Of a DNA stretch of 64,000 nucleotides, positions 8,615 through 17,550 are shown in pieces. A model generated the notes under the pieces. The model was not told the origin of the DNA. It saw only the letters and a list, made by a program, of their open reading frames with translations, and made no database searches. The translations under genes and the position numbers were made by a program. The DNA lies in assembly GCA_009663185.1 (NCBI GenBank), contig VJZX01000007.1, forward strand, positions 103,609 to 167,608, written 5' to 3'. Numbering within the stretch: position 1 is the first letter of the stretch; the number at the start of each line of letters is the position of its first letter. The DNA comes from Isoptericola halalbus. GTDB lineage: Bacteria; Actinomycetota; Actinomycetes; Actinomycetales; Cellulomonadaceae.

Positions 8615-9755
8615 CCGTCAACGCGGTCGTCGCGACGTCGAACCGCTCGAGCGCGGAGGTATGCGCCCGCCGAGCGACCGCCCGCGCCGCGGGGACGTCG
8701 TCGAGCACCGCGACGATCGCGGCCGCGAGGGCCTCGGGGTCGCCGGGAGGCACGAGCCGGCCGAGCTGGCCGTCGCCGTCGCGGAGGATCTCCGCGACGC
8801 CGCCTGCGTCGGTCGCGACGACGGGCACGCCACGCACCATCGCCTCCACGACGACCTGGCCGAACGGCTCGGGCACGGGCGAGGCATGCACGCACACCGT
8901 CAGCGCGTCAAGCGCCGCGGCCGGATCGGCGACGAACCCCGCGAGCTCGACGCGGTCGGCGACGCCGAGTCGGCCCGCCTCGGCGTCGACCACGCGCGCG
9001 TAGTCCTCGGCGCCGAATGCCGGGGCACCGATGCACCGGAACAATGTGTCGGGGTGCCGGGCGAGCACGTCGGGGGCCGCGCGGACCAGCTCGAGCTGTC
9101 CCTTGGTGGGGCTGAGTCGGCCCACAAGTCCGACGACGGCCGGCCCCGGGGGGTGCTGCGGAGGTTCCGCGAGCGCCTGCTCTGGAGCGAATCCCGGGTA
9201 GGCCACGGTGAGATCGCGCACCCCAGGAAGCGTGGTCGCCGTCGCCATCGAGTTCGCCAGCACGGCCTGCGGCCCTCGACGCGCGAGCCGCCGCAGTGCA
9301 CCGACGACGGGCACCGGGAGGTAGTCCGGCGCGATCCGGTCGTGCAGCTGCCAGACCACCGGGACACCGCTCAGGCGGGCCGCCGCGAGGCCGAGGACGT
9401 GCGCCTTGAGCGTGGTCGTGTGCACGACATCGGGCCGGGTCGTGCGAATCGCCTCGCGCAGGGCTGCCACCGCGCGGACGGTGGCCCGCAGCCGGCGTAC
9501 CTGACGCCACGAGACGCCCACGACCGAGCCGCGCGAAGCCGTCACCAGGTCGGGGTCGGCGGGCAGGACGGTCACCGGGATGCCGACGCCGGCGAGGCGA
9601 TCCACCAGCGGCCCGTCCGCGAGGAGGACGACGCGCACGTCGAGCCCCTCGTCGAGGGCCGCGCAGAGACGTACGAGCGCGAGCTCCGCGCCACCCAACT
9701 CGGCCGTGTGCCCGACGACGAGCACCCGTAGCGGGTCGGCCGGAGGCTGGGTCAC
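8559..9755 (-). CDS. Glycosyltransferase family 4
   Basis: 398 residues with a textbook GT4 plan. N-terminal VGHTAELGGAELALVRLC holds the GGAE acceptor-domain loop. The donor domain has VVGLVGRLSPTKGQLELV (near residue 215) and the E(x7)E motif in PEPFGQVVVEAMVRGVPVVA. It is the last of three left-facing genes and its start overlaps the stop of the Wzz/kinase-like gene (9752-9755). It is convergent with, and overlaps, the gene ending at 8614. Sugar specificity is unknown. Confidence 0.88.
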   Translation of the reverse strand: MTQPPADPLRVLVVGHTAELGGAELALVRLCAALDEGLDVRVVLLADGPLVDRLAGVGIPVTVLPADPDLVTASRGSVVGVSWRQVRRLRATVRAVAALREAIRTTRPDVVHTTTLKAHVLGLAAARLSGVPVVWQLHDRIAPDYLPVPVVGALRRLARRGPQAVLANSMATATTLPGVRDLTVAYPGFAPEQALAEPPQHPPGPAVVGLVGRLSPTKGQLELVRAAPDVLARHPDTLFRCIGAPAFGAEDYARVVDAEAGRLGVADRVELAGFVADPAAALDALTVCVHASPVPEPFGQVVVEAMVRGVPVVATDAGGVAEILRDGDGQLGRLVPPGDPEALAAAIVAVLDDVPAARAVARRAHTSALERFDVATTALTVSAVWRRTAGRRRVPART

Positions 9756-11437
9756 CGCCCTGAGCCGTCCGCGCCCGTGTCGACGAGAGGTGCGCCGTCG
9801 TCGGACTTCGACGCTGACGAGACCATTGGCCAGTGCGGGCCGCGGTTCCTGGCCGCGGCACCCCGGGCGGCGACGGGAGCCAGACGAACGGTCTCCGGAC
9901 GGGCCTCTGCCGGGTCCGTGCCTGCGTCCGGTCGCCCGTCCGGCGCGCGCAGGGACGGGTCGTGCTCGGCGGCGTCGTACACGGACGCGTAGAGCGTGCG
10001 CCGGTGCCCTCGCACGCCCGAGAGCGCGATGCCGGCCAACGGCACGTTGTTGCCGCGCAGACGACCAGCGGCCTCCGACAGGACGACACGGTCGGTCTTG
10101 CCTGCCGTCGCGAGCAGGACCGCCGTGTCGGCGTAGTCCCCGAGAATGGTGGCGTCCGCGGCCGCGAGCACGGGTGGCGCGTCGACGACGACGATCTCCG
10201 CGCGCTCGCGCAGCCGCTCGACGAGCCGCCGCGCGTCGTCCGTCGCGAGGTAGTCCGCCGGGTCCATCTCGACGTGGGGCATAGGCACCAGCTCAAGGTT
10301 CGGCACACGCGTCGGACGCGGATCCTGGGCGTCTCCAGACCAGTAGGAGGGCGGCGGAAGCAGCGCCTCCAGCTCCGGACGACGCATGTCTGCCTGCACG
10401 ATGACTGTGTGTCGGCCGCTCAGCGCCCACGACGCGGCGAGGTTCGCGGCGATGAACGACCGGGGTGCTCCCGGGTCGGTCGCGGTGACGAGCACGACGG
10501 CCCGGCCACGGCCGGTCAGCGTGACGTGCACGGCGGTGCGCAGCTCGCGGATCGACTCGGTGAACGGGGACGCGGTGCGGCTCGAGATGGGCAGCACCTC
10601 GGTGGTCCTGGCGCTCTTGACCGCCCTCGTGACCCCGAAGAGCTCGGCGAGCACAGGCAGCTCGGCCAGCTCGGTGGCCTGAGCCGTGGTCCGCACCCGG
10701 AAGTCCAGGCCGCGGCGGGCGAAGGCCGCCCCCACGCCCGCGACCAGGCCGACGAGCGTGGCGATCGCGAGCACGCTGCCGGACGACGCGCTGAGCGACA
10801 CCGCCCCGACAGCGGGCCGCACGAGCTGCGCCACCGTGCCGGAGACCCGGATCGAGTCCAGCACCATCCGCTGTCCGGACAGCGACTGGTACTGCTCCTC
10901 GATGGTGGCCAGCTCGGCGAGGCCGAGCGCATCGTTCTTCGGCTCGCCCTTCGACGTCTTGCCCTGGTCCACCGTCTCGTAGCGCCCACGCAGGCCCTCC
11001 AGGCGGGTGTCGATCGCGGCGAGCCGGCCTTCGAGGACGGTCGGCAGGTGGTCGACGTACGCGGCCGCCACCGTGTTGGCGACGAGCGCGGCACGCTCGG
11101 GCGAGCCCGCGCGTGCGGTCACCAACAGCAGGCCGGGGGCTTCGGCGTTCGCCGCCGCGACGGCCCGTGCGACCACAGCCGGGGTCTCGCCGAGCTGCTC
11201 GGCCGCCGCCTTGAGCACCTCGGGCGAACGGACGATGTCGGGATCGTCGTCGACCGCCGTTGTCGGCGCCACGCCGGGAGCGGAGTCGGTGGTGACGAGC
11301 TGCACGCTGGCTGTTGCCTCGTACGTCACCTGCTGGCGGTCGAGGTAGACGTGCGCTGCTGCAAGCACCACGACGAGTGCCGTGACGACGAGATATTTGC
11401 CCTGCCACACCGTCCTGAAGAACTCACGGATCGTCAT
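9752..11437 (-). CDS. Chain-length determinant (Wzz) fused to a degenerate tyrosine-kinase-like ATPase domain
   Basis: 561 residues from the ATG at 11437; longer upstream reading is overlapped by the next gene. The N-terminal Wzz part has a first membrane helix (KYLVVTALVVVLAAAHVYLD, near residues 14-33), a periplasmic region with a coil around residues 130-200, and a second helix near residue 245. The C-terminal part has the CpsD/BY-kinase fold: Walker A' VIVQADMRRPEL and Walker B IVVVDAPPVL are present. The P-loop reads DPGAPRSF where active relatives have PGEGK(S/T), so the ATP lysine is replaced by arginine, and the usual C-terminal tyrosine cluster is nearly absent. It probably sets polymer length but may not act as a kinase. 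Confidence 0.86.
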   Translation of the reverse strand: MTIREFFRTVWQGKYLVVTALVVVLAAAHVYLDRQQVTYEATASVQLVTTDSAPGVAPTTAVDDDPDIVRSPEVLKAAAEQLGETPAVVARAVAAANAEAPGLLLVTARAGSPERAALVANTVAAAYVDHLPTVLEGRLAAIDTRLEGLRGRYETVDQGKTSKGEPKNDALGLAELATIEEQYQSLSGQRMVLDSIRVSGTVAQLVRPAVGAVSLSASSGSVLAIATLVGLVAGVGAAFARRGLDFRVRTTAQATELAELPVLAELFGVTRAVKSARTTEVLPISSRTASPFTESIRELRTAVHVTLTGRGRAVVLVTATDPGAPRSFIAANLAASWALSGRHTVIVQADMRRPELEALLPPPSYWSGDAQDPRPTRVPNLELVPMPHVEMDPADYLATDDARRLVERLRERAEIVVVDAPPVLAAADATILGDYADTAVLLATAGKTDRVVLSEAAGRLRGNNVPLAGIALSGVRGHRRTLYASVYDAAEHDPSLRAPDGRPDAGTDPAEARPETVRLAPVAARGAAARNRGPHWPMVSSASKSDDGAPLVDTGADGSGR

Positions 11438-11453
11438 TGCGCGCCCCCGCCTG

Positions 11454-12644
11454 TCATACGGGTGCCCCCAGGGCACCCGCTGTGCTGTCGTCGTCCCTGA
11501 GATGGCTGAGCTGGCCGAGCGCGATCTCCCGCAGACGTGCGGTGAACCGCTCGGCACCGAATTGCGCCAGGTGCGCGCGGATCGCGCTCGTGTCCCACGT
11601 CGCGCGTGTGGCCGAGTCGACGGCGTCGGCGACGGCGTCGGCGGTCACGGCGTGGAAGAAGTGTCCGCTGACGCCGGCCGACACCGTGTCGAGGTAGCCG
11701 CCGTCGTGCAGTGCGACCACCGGAACCCCGAACGCGCCGGCCTCGAGCGGTGTCAGGCCGTAGTCCTCGTAGGAGGCCGCCACGAGCAGCGCTGCGTTCC
11801 GGTAGAGCCAGCGCAGCTCGGCGTCGTCGACCCGGCCCGCGAACAGCACCTGACCCGGCCGGCAGCGTGCGGCGAGCGTCTCGAGCCGCGCCCGGTCCGG
11901 CCCGGTGCCGACGACGACGAGCCGGTGGCCGGTGAGAGCGGCCGCGGCGACGACGACGTCGACGTTCTTGTACGGCAGCAGCCGGGCGACGCACAGGAGG
12001 TAACCCGGCTCGACCGGGCGGTCGTCGACGACGGGGACACGCTCGGTGCCCGCTGGCAGCAGCGCGGGCGGGGGCGGCAGTACCTCCGCCTGGATCCCGT
12101 AGGTCGTCAGGATCGCCCTGCGCGTCACCGTCGAGTTGGCGAGGTAGACGTCGGCGCCGGCGGCAGCCTTGCGGTCCCATCGCCGCAGGCCGGGTGCGAG
12201 CGCGCCGAGCGCCGCCCGCGCGACGGCAGACCGCGCACGGTCGGCGATCCCGCCCGACTCGGCGTGCGAGCCGAGGTACCGCTCGCCCTGGTACAGCCAG
12301 CGGGCCGGAGAGTGACAGAAGACGACGGTTCGCCTGGCGCCGCGGTAGCCGTGCGCCCAGCCGGTCGAGCTGGCGAGCAACACGTCGGCCTCGACATGCT
12401 GCCGCTCGATCGCGGGCGCGAGCAGTGGGAGCGCGAGGCGGTGGTGGCTGCGCAGGAGCGCGACCCGGTCGAGCGCGGACGTCCGCAGGTCGAGCTCGCC
12501 GAACCCGGGGAACGTCGCCGCAGAGTGGTGCAGGGTCGTGTACATCGGCGAACCGGGAAACGCCTGCGCCATGAGCAGCGCGACGCGCTCCGCGCCGCCG
12601 CGCTGCGTGGCGTAGTCATGCGCAAGCGCCACTCCCTCGGTCAT
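11454..12644 (-). CDS. Glycosyltransferase family 4
   Basis: 396 residues from the ATG at 12644, where HTH-free GT4 sequence begins (LAHDYATQRGGAERVALLM); the open frame further upstream is not family-like. The GGAE loop near residue 15 and the donor-domain motifs LLCVARLLPYKNVDVVVAAA and SYEDYGLTPLEAGAFGVPVV mark the family. CHSPARWLY is typical of mannosyl- or rhamnosyl-transferases of lipid-linked repeat units. It is the first gene of the left-facing trio with the Wzz-like gene 16 nt behind it. A perfect CACCCGGGTG palindrome lies upstream at 12739-12748. Confidence 0.86.
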   Translation of the reverse strand: MTEGVALAHDYATQRGGAERVALLMAQAFPGSPMYTTLHHSAATFPGFGELDLRTSALDRVALLRSHHRLALPLLAPAIERQHVEADVLLASSTGWAHGYRGARRTVVFCHSPARWLYQGERYLGSHAESGGIADRARSAVARAALGALAPGLRRWDRKAAAGADVYLANSTVTRRAILTTYGIQAEVLPPPPALLPAGTERVPVVDDRPVEPGYLLCVARLLPYKNVDVVVAAAALTGHRLVVVGTGPDRARLETLAARCRPGQVLFAGRVDDAELRWLYRNAALLVAASYEDYGLTPLEAGAFGVPVVALHDGGYLDTVSAGVSGHFFHAVTADAVADAVDSATRATWDTSAIRAHLAQFGAERFTARLREIALGQLSHLRDDDSTAGALGAPV

Positions 12645-12784
12645 CCGAACTCCCCTGGCATGCCGCTCCCCGAACGGTCGCGGTTCCCGCCAGAGTAGGT
12701 CGGGCATGCCCGGAAACGGCACGATCCCGGATCATCCTCACCCGGGTGAATCCGCCGGTCGCAGGGCCGCCGGCGGTCCTTTCG

Positions 12785-13348
12785 TCAGACCGCGGGCTGG
12801 AGGAGGGCGCCGAGGCCGTAAGTCTCGAACCCGCCCGTCTCGTACGCGGTGAAGAACGCGATCACGCCCACGATCGCCAGCAGCCAGCCCACGGCGCTGA
12901 TCGCGCCGAGCACGATGCCGGCGATCGCCAGGCCCTTTCCTTCCTGGCCGGACCGGCTGATGCGGTTGAGCGCGACGATGCCCAGCACGATCGGGACTAT
13001 CGCCATCAGGAGGATCCCGGTGACGAGCGCGGCGATCGCGAAGCCGTCGGTGCCCGCCGACGGCGGTCGCGGGCCGTAGGCCGGCCGTTGTCCGTACGGC
13101 TGGGGATACGGCGGCTGGCCATACGGCTGCTGACCGTAGGGCTGCTCGCTGTAGGGCGCGTACGGCTGCGACTGTGTGGGGACCTGCTCGTCCGGCCCCG
13201 TCCCGGGCGTCTCGGACCCGCTCGGGCTCGCCTCGTGGCCCGAGGAACCCGGACCGTAGCCGGGCGGCGGCGTGGAACCCGGCTCGTCCGGCTGCGCCGG
13301 GCGGTACGGGTCGTTCGGGTCGACGGAGTCGCCGCGGTCGGTGCTCAT
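12785..13348 (-). CDS. DUF4190-type membrane protein with PYGQ repeats
   Basis: 187 residues from the ATG at 13348. The first 110 residues are low-complexity and rich in Pro, Tyr, Gln and Gly, with repeated PYGQ units near residues 72-92. The C-terminal part carries two hydrophobic helices flanking LNRISRSGQEGKGLAIAGIV (about residues 115-175), the layout of DUF4190. Proteins of this kind are common in actinobacteria and have no settled function. It stands alone between the polysaccharide cluster and pth, on the same strand as pth. Confidence 0.8.
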   Translation of the reverse strand: MSTDRGDSVDPNDPYRPAQPDEPGSTPPPGYGPGSSGHEASPSGSETPGTGPDEQVPTQSQPYAPYSEQPYGQQPYGQPPYPQPYGQRPAYGPRPPSAGTDGFAIAALVTGILLMAIVPIVLGIVALNRISRSGQEGKGLAIAGIVLGAISAVGWLLAIVGVIAFFTAYETGGFETYGLGALLQPAV

Positions 13349-13394
13349 TGTCCGAGTCTGCCGAACCCGGGCCCACCGCGCCACGGTGAGCGTC

Positions 13395-13997
13395 TCAGAC
13401 CCGCGCGTGATACCTGCCTTGGGCCGCGAGCAGACCCTCTGTGAGCAGCATCTCGACCGCGTCCGCCGTCTCGTCGACCAGCATGGGCAGGTCCTTGCGC
13501 TCGGTCGCCGAGAAGTCCTTGAGCACGTGGTCGGCCGTGTCCGAACGGCCGGGCGGGCGTCCGACGCCGACACGGACGCGCAGGTAGTCGCGGGTCGCGA
13601 GCGCCTTCGAGATGTCCCGCAGGCCGTTGTGGCCGCCCTCCCCGCCGCCGATCTTGAGCTTGATCGTGTCGAACGGGATGTCGACCTCGTCGTGCACGAC
13701 GACCAGGTGGTCCGGGCTCACCCCGTAGTACTTGACGAGGCCCGAGACCGGGCCGCCCGAGGTGTTCATGTACGTCGTCGGCTTGGCCAGGACCACGCGC
13801 GGACCGGGGGCGCCGCCGGGCAGCGTGCCCAGGCGACCCTCGCCGACGACCGCCTGCACGCGCCCGTGCCGCGCGAACCGCACGCCCGCACGCTCGGCGA
13901 GCAGGTCGAGCACCATCTGGCCCACGTTGTGCCGGTTGCCGGCATACCTCGGCCCGGGGTTGCCGAGCCCGACGACGAGCCACGGGGAGTCAGTCAC
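13395..13997 (-). CDS. pth: Peptidyl-tRNA hydrolase
   Basis: 200 residues, normal family length. It cleaves peptidyl-tRNA released from stalled ribosomes so the tRNA can be reused. Visible family marks: [16 protein letters not shown] with the catalytic His (residue 22), [21 protein letters not shown] with the catalytic Asp, and [13 protein letters not shown]. It lies downstream of rplY on the same strand, as in most actinobacteria, but here an unusual repeat-rich spacer of about 240 bp separates the two. Confidence 0.97.
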   Translation of the reverse strand: MTDSPWLVVGLGNPGPRYAGNRHNVGQMVLDLLAERAGVRFARHGRVQAVVGEGRLGTLPGGAPGPRVVLAKPTTYMNTSGGPVSGLVKYYGVSPDHLVVVHDEVDIPFDTIKLKIGGGEGGHNGLRDISKALATRDYLRVRVGVGRPPGRSDTADHVLKDFSATERKDLPMLVDETADAVEMLLTEGLLAAQGRYHARV

Positions 13998-14017
13998 GTG
14001 CAGGTCCTTTCATCGCG

Positions 14018-14240
14018 ACGTAGCGCCGATTCTGCCGAGGTAGAACCGCTCCCGCCGAGGTAGCAGAGATCCCGACGAGGTAGAACGGCTCCCGCCGAGG
14101 TAGAAGGATTCGCGCTGGCGGAGAATGACCCGGGATGCACGTAGAGGCGCAGCCCACCGGACTGCGCCTCTACGTCACCGAGACATCTTCTACCTCGCCA
14201 AGAATCCTTCTAGCTCGGCAAGTGAGGTTCTACGTCGCGG
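14018..14240. repeat. Array of about 20-bp GAGGTAGAA repeats, mirrored around a hairpin
   Basis: The pth-rplY spacer contains four direct copies of a unit of about 20 bp with core CGAGGTAGAAC/G (around 14020-14105). After a central hairpin come three copies in reverse orientation (around 14186-14238). Copies differ at several bases (for instance GAGGTAGCAG, GAGCTAGAAG), so this is an ageing tandem repeat. Related units occur at 27215-27285 and 39378-39406. There is no CRISPR-like spacer diversity: the units abut. Confidence 0.8.
14139..14175. terminator. Hairpin between rplY and pth
   Basis: A perfect 14-bp inverted repeat, ACGTAGAGGCGCAG and its complement, with a 9-nt loop. It sits in the centre of the mirrored repeat array downstream of rplY. 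There is no T-tract, as is usual in this GC range. It probably ends or attenuates rplY transcription before pth. Confidence 0.7.
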
Positions 14241-14864
14241 TCACTCCGACTCGGCGGGTGCAGCCTCCGCCTCAGCCGGGGACTCCTCGGGCGACTCGGC
14301 GGACTCCTCGTCCTCGGGCAGCGCCTCGCCCTTCGGCTCGGCGACCGTCAGGACGAGGTGCTCGGGGTCGGTCAGCAGCTCGGAACCGGCCGGCAGCTTG
14401 ACGTCGCCGGCGGTGATGTGGCTGCCGGCCTCCAGGCCCTCGATCGAGACATCGACCGACTCGGGCAGGTGCGTCGCCTCGGCCTGGACCGACAGCGTCT
14501 GCGACTCGACCAGGTGGATCGTGCCGGGCACCGACTCGCCCACGACGTTGATAGCCACGTCGACGGCGATCTTCTCGCCCTTCGTCACGATGAGCAGGTC
14601 GACGTGCTCGATGATGTTGCGGACCGGGTCGCGCTGGATGTCCTTGGCGACGGCGAGCTGCGACTTTCCGTCGAGGTCGATCGAGAACAGCGCGTTGGAG
14701 TGGCGCACGGCGAGCATCGTGTCGTGGCCCGGCAGGGTGATGTGGACCGGGTCGGAACCGTGGCCGTACAGGACCGCGGGGATCTTGTTCTCGCGACGGA
14801 TGCGGCGGGCGGCACCCTTGCCGAACTCGGTGCGGGCCTCGGCGGCAAGCTTGATCTCGGACAC
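14241..14864 (-). CDS. rplY: 50S ribosomal protein L25, long Ctc form
   Basis: 207 residues from the GTG at 14864, chosen because the L25 fold begins there (VSEIKLAAEARTEFGKGAAR) and a GGAGTGAT site precedes it. The N-terminal L25 domain (about residues 1-95) binds 5S rRNA; RRIRRENKIPAVLYGHG is diagnostic. The C-terminal TL5/Ctc domain (about 100-185) is followed by an acidic tail rich in Glu and Ala (about 180-207). The tail is common in actinobacterial L25. Confidence 0.95.
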   Translation of the reverse strand: MSEIKLAAEARTEFGKGAARRIRRENKIPAVLYGHGSDPVHITLPGHDTMLAVRHSNALFSIDLDGKSQLAVAKDIQRDPVRNIIEHVDLLIVTKGEKIAVDVAINVVGESVPGTIHLVESQTLSVQAEATHLPESVDVSIEGLEAGSHITAGDVKLPAGSELLTDPEHLVLTVAEPKGEALPEDEESAESPEESPAEAEAAPAESE

Positions 14865-15369
14865 GTGGATCACTCCTGGGGATGGTCTGTGCGTGCCGGC
14901 GGCCAGTGGGAACCGTCGGCTGTCCGCGGAGTGAGAGGGGCCCCGCGGACGGGCGGCTGCGTCGGCGCGGGACACATGACGGACGCGACCGAGGACGCGC
15001 CGCCGGGCTGCGCACACACGCGCAGGACACCTGCAGCCGCCCAGTCGATCACGGATATCCGACGGATCCTGCTCTGAAGGTGCGATCTCGGCCCGCAGCG
15101 TGTGCGTGCCGGCGCCCGTCAGACGTCCCTCGCCGAGGCAACCGCTCTACTGTACCCGGCTCGACGCCGGGGACGAAACCACCCGGATCCGAGATGTCCG
15201 ATTCTGCAAAAGCCGCTGAGCAGCAAACTTGCCGTATAAGCAATTCATGCCGCATCATCGTTACGGCGCTTGCTCGACGCAATCGGTCAGGCACCGCAGT
15301 CCTTGTACCCGAGCCAAAGCCCTCGTCCCCACCGCATGACCGCGGACCGACGAGGCGGAGAACCCGCGC
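14865..15369. other. 505-bp divergent spacer between rplY and the NlpC/P60 gene
   Basis: No supported gene. It should hold the rplY promoter facing left and the promoter of the hydrolase facing right; a GTATAAGC stretch near 15233 could be a -10 element for the latter, which would leave a leader of roughly 125 nt. I looked for the conserved boxes of the c-di-AMP (ydaO) riboswitch that often precedes such hydrolase genes and did not find them convincingly. Confidence 0.5.
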
Positions 15370-16488
15370 ATGTCGATTCGCACGACGGCGGCCGCATCCG
15401 TCGCCCTCGCCCTGTCCACCGTGCTTGCTGTACCCCTGTCCGCGGGCGCCACCGCGGGCGGCACGCACACCGTCCATGCCCCGACCGCCACGACGGCACC
15501 GCTGCCCACGGCGACGGCGAGCGCGACGGCCAAGCCGAAGCCCACTGTCCGGCTCCGCCTCTCGACCACCTCCGTGCCGGTCGGCAAGTCCGTGACGGCC
15601 ACCGTCACCGCGAGGTACGACTCCGCCCTCGTTCCCGGCACCCTCGTGGTCTGGGTAGACGGCGTGCGGAAGGTCTCGCTGTCGAGCTTCGACGGCCAGG
15701 ACGCCGTCACGATCCCCGCGTCGGCGCTCGCCGTCGGCACTCGGTCGGTGCACGTGGTGGTCACGCCGCGCTCGACAGACCTGGCGAGGGCCCGGTCCGC
15801 GGCCAGGTCACTTACCGTCACCCCGATCCGTGCGAAGGTCACCTCGTACCTGACGACGCCGTCCGTGCCCAAGAAGGAGCAGGTCGCGCTGCGCCTCACC
15901 GCGACCGGCGTCGGGGGCAAGCTCGCGGCCGGCGCGGTCGTGATGTACGTCGACGGCAAGCGCGTGTACCGCCTCGAAGGATTCGACGGCGACGCGACGC
16001 TCACAGTCGGCACCCGCGCGCTGACCCGCGGCACCCACACGGTCTACGCCCGGTTCCTGCCGTACGCCGCCTCGCTGAAGCAGCGCTCGACCACGACGTC
16101 GTCGTTCAGGGTGACCCGGGCGCTGTCGACCTCGGGCATGTCCCCCGTCGTCGTGGAGGCCAAGAAGTACATCGGCACCCCGTACGTCTGGGGCGGGACG
16201 ACGCCGTCGGGCCTCGACTGCTCGGGGCTCACCACGATGGCGTACCGGGGCGTGGGCATCACGCTGCCGCGCAGCTCGACGCAGCAGTCGAAGATCGGCA
16301 CGAAGGTCCCGCGGGCCAAGGCCCGGCCCGGCGACCTCATCTGGATCCCCGGCCACGTCTCGATCTACATGGGCAACAACATGCAGATCGAGGCCAGCCG
16401 CGGCACCGCGGTACAGGTCCGCCCCATGTGGCAGTCCAACCCGACGTTCATCCACGTCGCGAACAAGGCCACCAAGCCGCTCCCCTGA
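15370..16488 (+). CDS. Secreted NlpC/P60 peptidoglycan endopeptidase with two Ig-like domains
   Basis: 372 residues. Signal peptide about 1-26 (hydrophobic stretch ending SAGA), then a Thr/Ala-rich linker. Two Ig-like (Big_3-type) modules follow at about 57-150 and 155-250, each with V.YVDG or VWVDG. The C-terminal NlpC/P60 catalytic domain spans about 260-372: Cys284 in LDCSGLTT and His329 in PGHVSIYMG are the expected nucleophile and base. Such enzymes cut the D-Glu to diamino-acid bond of stem peptides in cell division or wall turnover. It is convergent with prs, separated by a strong hairpin. A single GTTAC near 15258 is not a complete MtrA site. Confidence 0.93.
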   Translation: MSIRTTAAASVALALSTVLAVPLSAGATAGGTHTVHAPTATTAPLPTATASATAKPKPTVRLRLSTTSVPVGKSVTATVTARYDSALVPGTLVVWVDGVRKVSLSSFDGQDAVTIPASALAVGTRSVHVVVTPRSTDLARARSAARSLTVTPIRAKVTSYLTTPSVPKKEQVALRLTATGVGGKLAAGAVVMYVDGKRVYRLEGFDGDATLTVGTRALTRGTHTVYARFLPYAASLKQRSTTTSSFRVTRALSTSGMSPVVVEAKKYIGTPYVWGGTTPSGLDCSGLTTMAYRGVGITLPRSSTQQSKIGTKVPRAKARPGDLIWIPGHVSIYMGNNMQIEASRGTAVQVRPMWQSNPTFIHVANKATKPLP

Positions 16489-16508
16489 CACCAGCGCACA
16501 CGACGAGG

Positions 16509-16541
16509 CCCTCGGTGCCCGGCCGTACCGGGCACCGAGGG
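16509..16541. terminator. Bidirectional terminator hairpin
   Basis: A perfect 14-bp inverted repeat, CCCTCGGTGCCCGG and its complement, with a 5-nt loop, lies 20 bp past the NlpC/P60 stop and 25 bp past the prs stop. It can serve both convergent genes. Confidence 0.88.
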
Positions 16542-16566
16542 CGTCGTCGTGCCGTGGGGGGCGTCG

Positions 16567-17550
16567 TCAGCTGTTGCCGTCGAACAGCGAGGTGACCGAG
16601 CCGTCGTCGAACACCTCGCGGATGGCGCGCGCCACGAGCGGTGCGATCGAGAGCACGGTGAGCTGCTCGAACCGCTTCTCGGCCGAGATCGGCAGGGTGT
16701 CGGTGACCACGACCTCCGAGACCCCGCACTCGGAGAGACGCAGCGCCGCCGGGTCGGAGAGCACACCGTGCGTCGCGGCCACGACGACCGACTTCGCGCC
16801 CGCGTCCAGGATGACCTTGACCGCCTCGGCGATGGTGCCGCCGGTGTCGATGAGGTCGTCGACGAGCACGCACTCGCGGCCCTCGACGTCGCCCACGACG
16901 CGGTTGGCGACGGCCGCGTTGGGCCGCGTGACGTCGCGCGTCTTGTGCACGAAGGCCAGTGGCGCGCCGCCGAGCTTGGCCGCCCACATCTCCGCCACGC
17001 GGATGCGGCCGGCGTCCGGCGAGACGACCGCCACGTTGTCGAGGGCCACGCGCCCCCGCACGTAGTCGGTCAGCACGGGCATCGCCCACAGGTGGTCGAC
17101 CGGCCCGTCGAAGAAGCCCTGGATCTGCGCCGTGTGCAGATCGACGCTCATGATCCGGTCGGCGCCCGCCGTCTTGAGCATGTCGGCCACGAGGCGCGCC
17201 GAGATGGGCTCGCGGCCGCGGCTCTTCTTGTCCTGGCGCGCGTAGGCGAGGAACGGCGTGACGACGGTCACCGTCCGCGCCGAGGCGCGCTTGGCGGCGT
17301 CGACCATGAGCAGCTGCTCCATGAGCCACTGGTTGACCGGCGCGGTATGGCTCTGCAGCAGGAAGATGTCCGTGCCACGCACCGAGTCCCCGAAGCGCAC
17401 GTACGTCTCGCTGTTCGCGAAGTCGTACGCGGAGACCGGCAGCAGGTTGATGCCCAGCTCCTTCGCCACGGCCTCCGCGAGCTCCGGGTGCGCACGCCCG
17501 GAGGCGAGGACGAGGGTGCGCTCCCCAGTACCGGCGATCGAGTTGTTCAT
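16567..17550 (-). CDS. prs: Ribose-phosphate pyrophosphokinase (PRPP synthase)
   Basis: 327 residues from the ATG at 17550, whose A is also the last base of the glmU stop (TGATG). It makes 5-phosphoribosyl-1-pyrophosphate from ribose-5-phosphate and ATP for purine, pyrimidine, His, Trp and NAD synthesis. Family marks: VVTPFLAYARQDKKSRGREP, VDLHTAQIQGFF, and the PRPP-binding loop LVDDLIDTGGT. It is coupled to glmU upstream, as in other actinobacteria. Confidence 0.97.
   Translation of the reverse strand: MNNSIAGTGERTLVLASGRAHPELAEAVAKELGINLLPVSAYDFANSETYVRFGDSVRGTDIFLLQSHTAPVNQWLMEQLLMVDAAKRASARTVTVVTPFLAYARQDKKSRGREPISARLVADMLKTAGADRIMSVDLHTAQIQGFFDGPVDHLWAMPVLTDYVRGRVALDNVAVVSPDAGRIRVAEMWAAKLGGAPLAFVHKTRDVTRPNAAVANRVVGDVEGRECVLVDDLIDTGGTIAEAVKVILDAGAKSVVVAATHGVLSDPAALRLSECGVSEVVVTDTLPISAEKRFEQLTVLSIAPLVARAIREVFDDGSVTSLFDGNS

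Noticed and set aside
12739..12748. CACCCGGGTG palindrome as a shared operator of the glycopolymer operons
   Set aside because: Only a loose CGGGTGA match is found near 3010-3045 upstream of the other operon; too short and GC-rich to separate from chance.
14018..14240. CRISPR-like array between pth and rplY
   Set aside because: The units of about 20 bp abut one another, have no unique spacers and change orientation in the middle; no cas genes are present.
15240..15369. c-di-AMP (ydaO) riboswitch in front of the NlpC/P60 gene
   Set aside because: The long leader and gene type fit, but the conserved boxes expected for this riboswitch could not be found. A covariance search of 15100-15369 would decide.
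15370..16488. MtrA box upstream of the NlpC/P60 gene
   Set aside because: A single GTTAC near 15258 has no second half at six-base spacing on either side.
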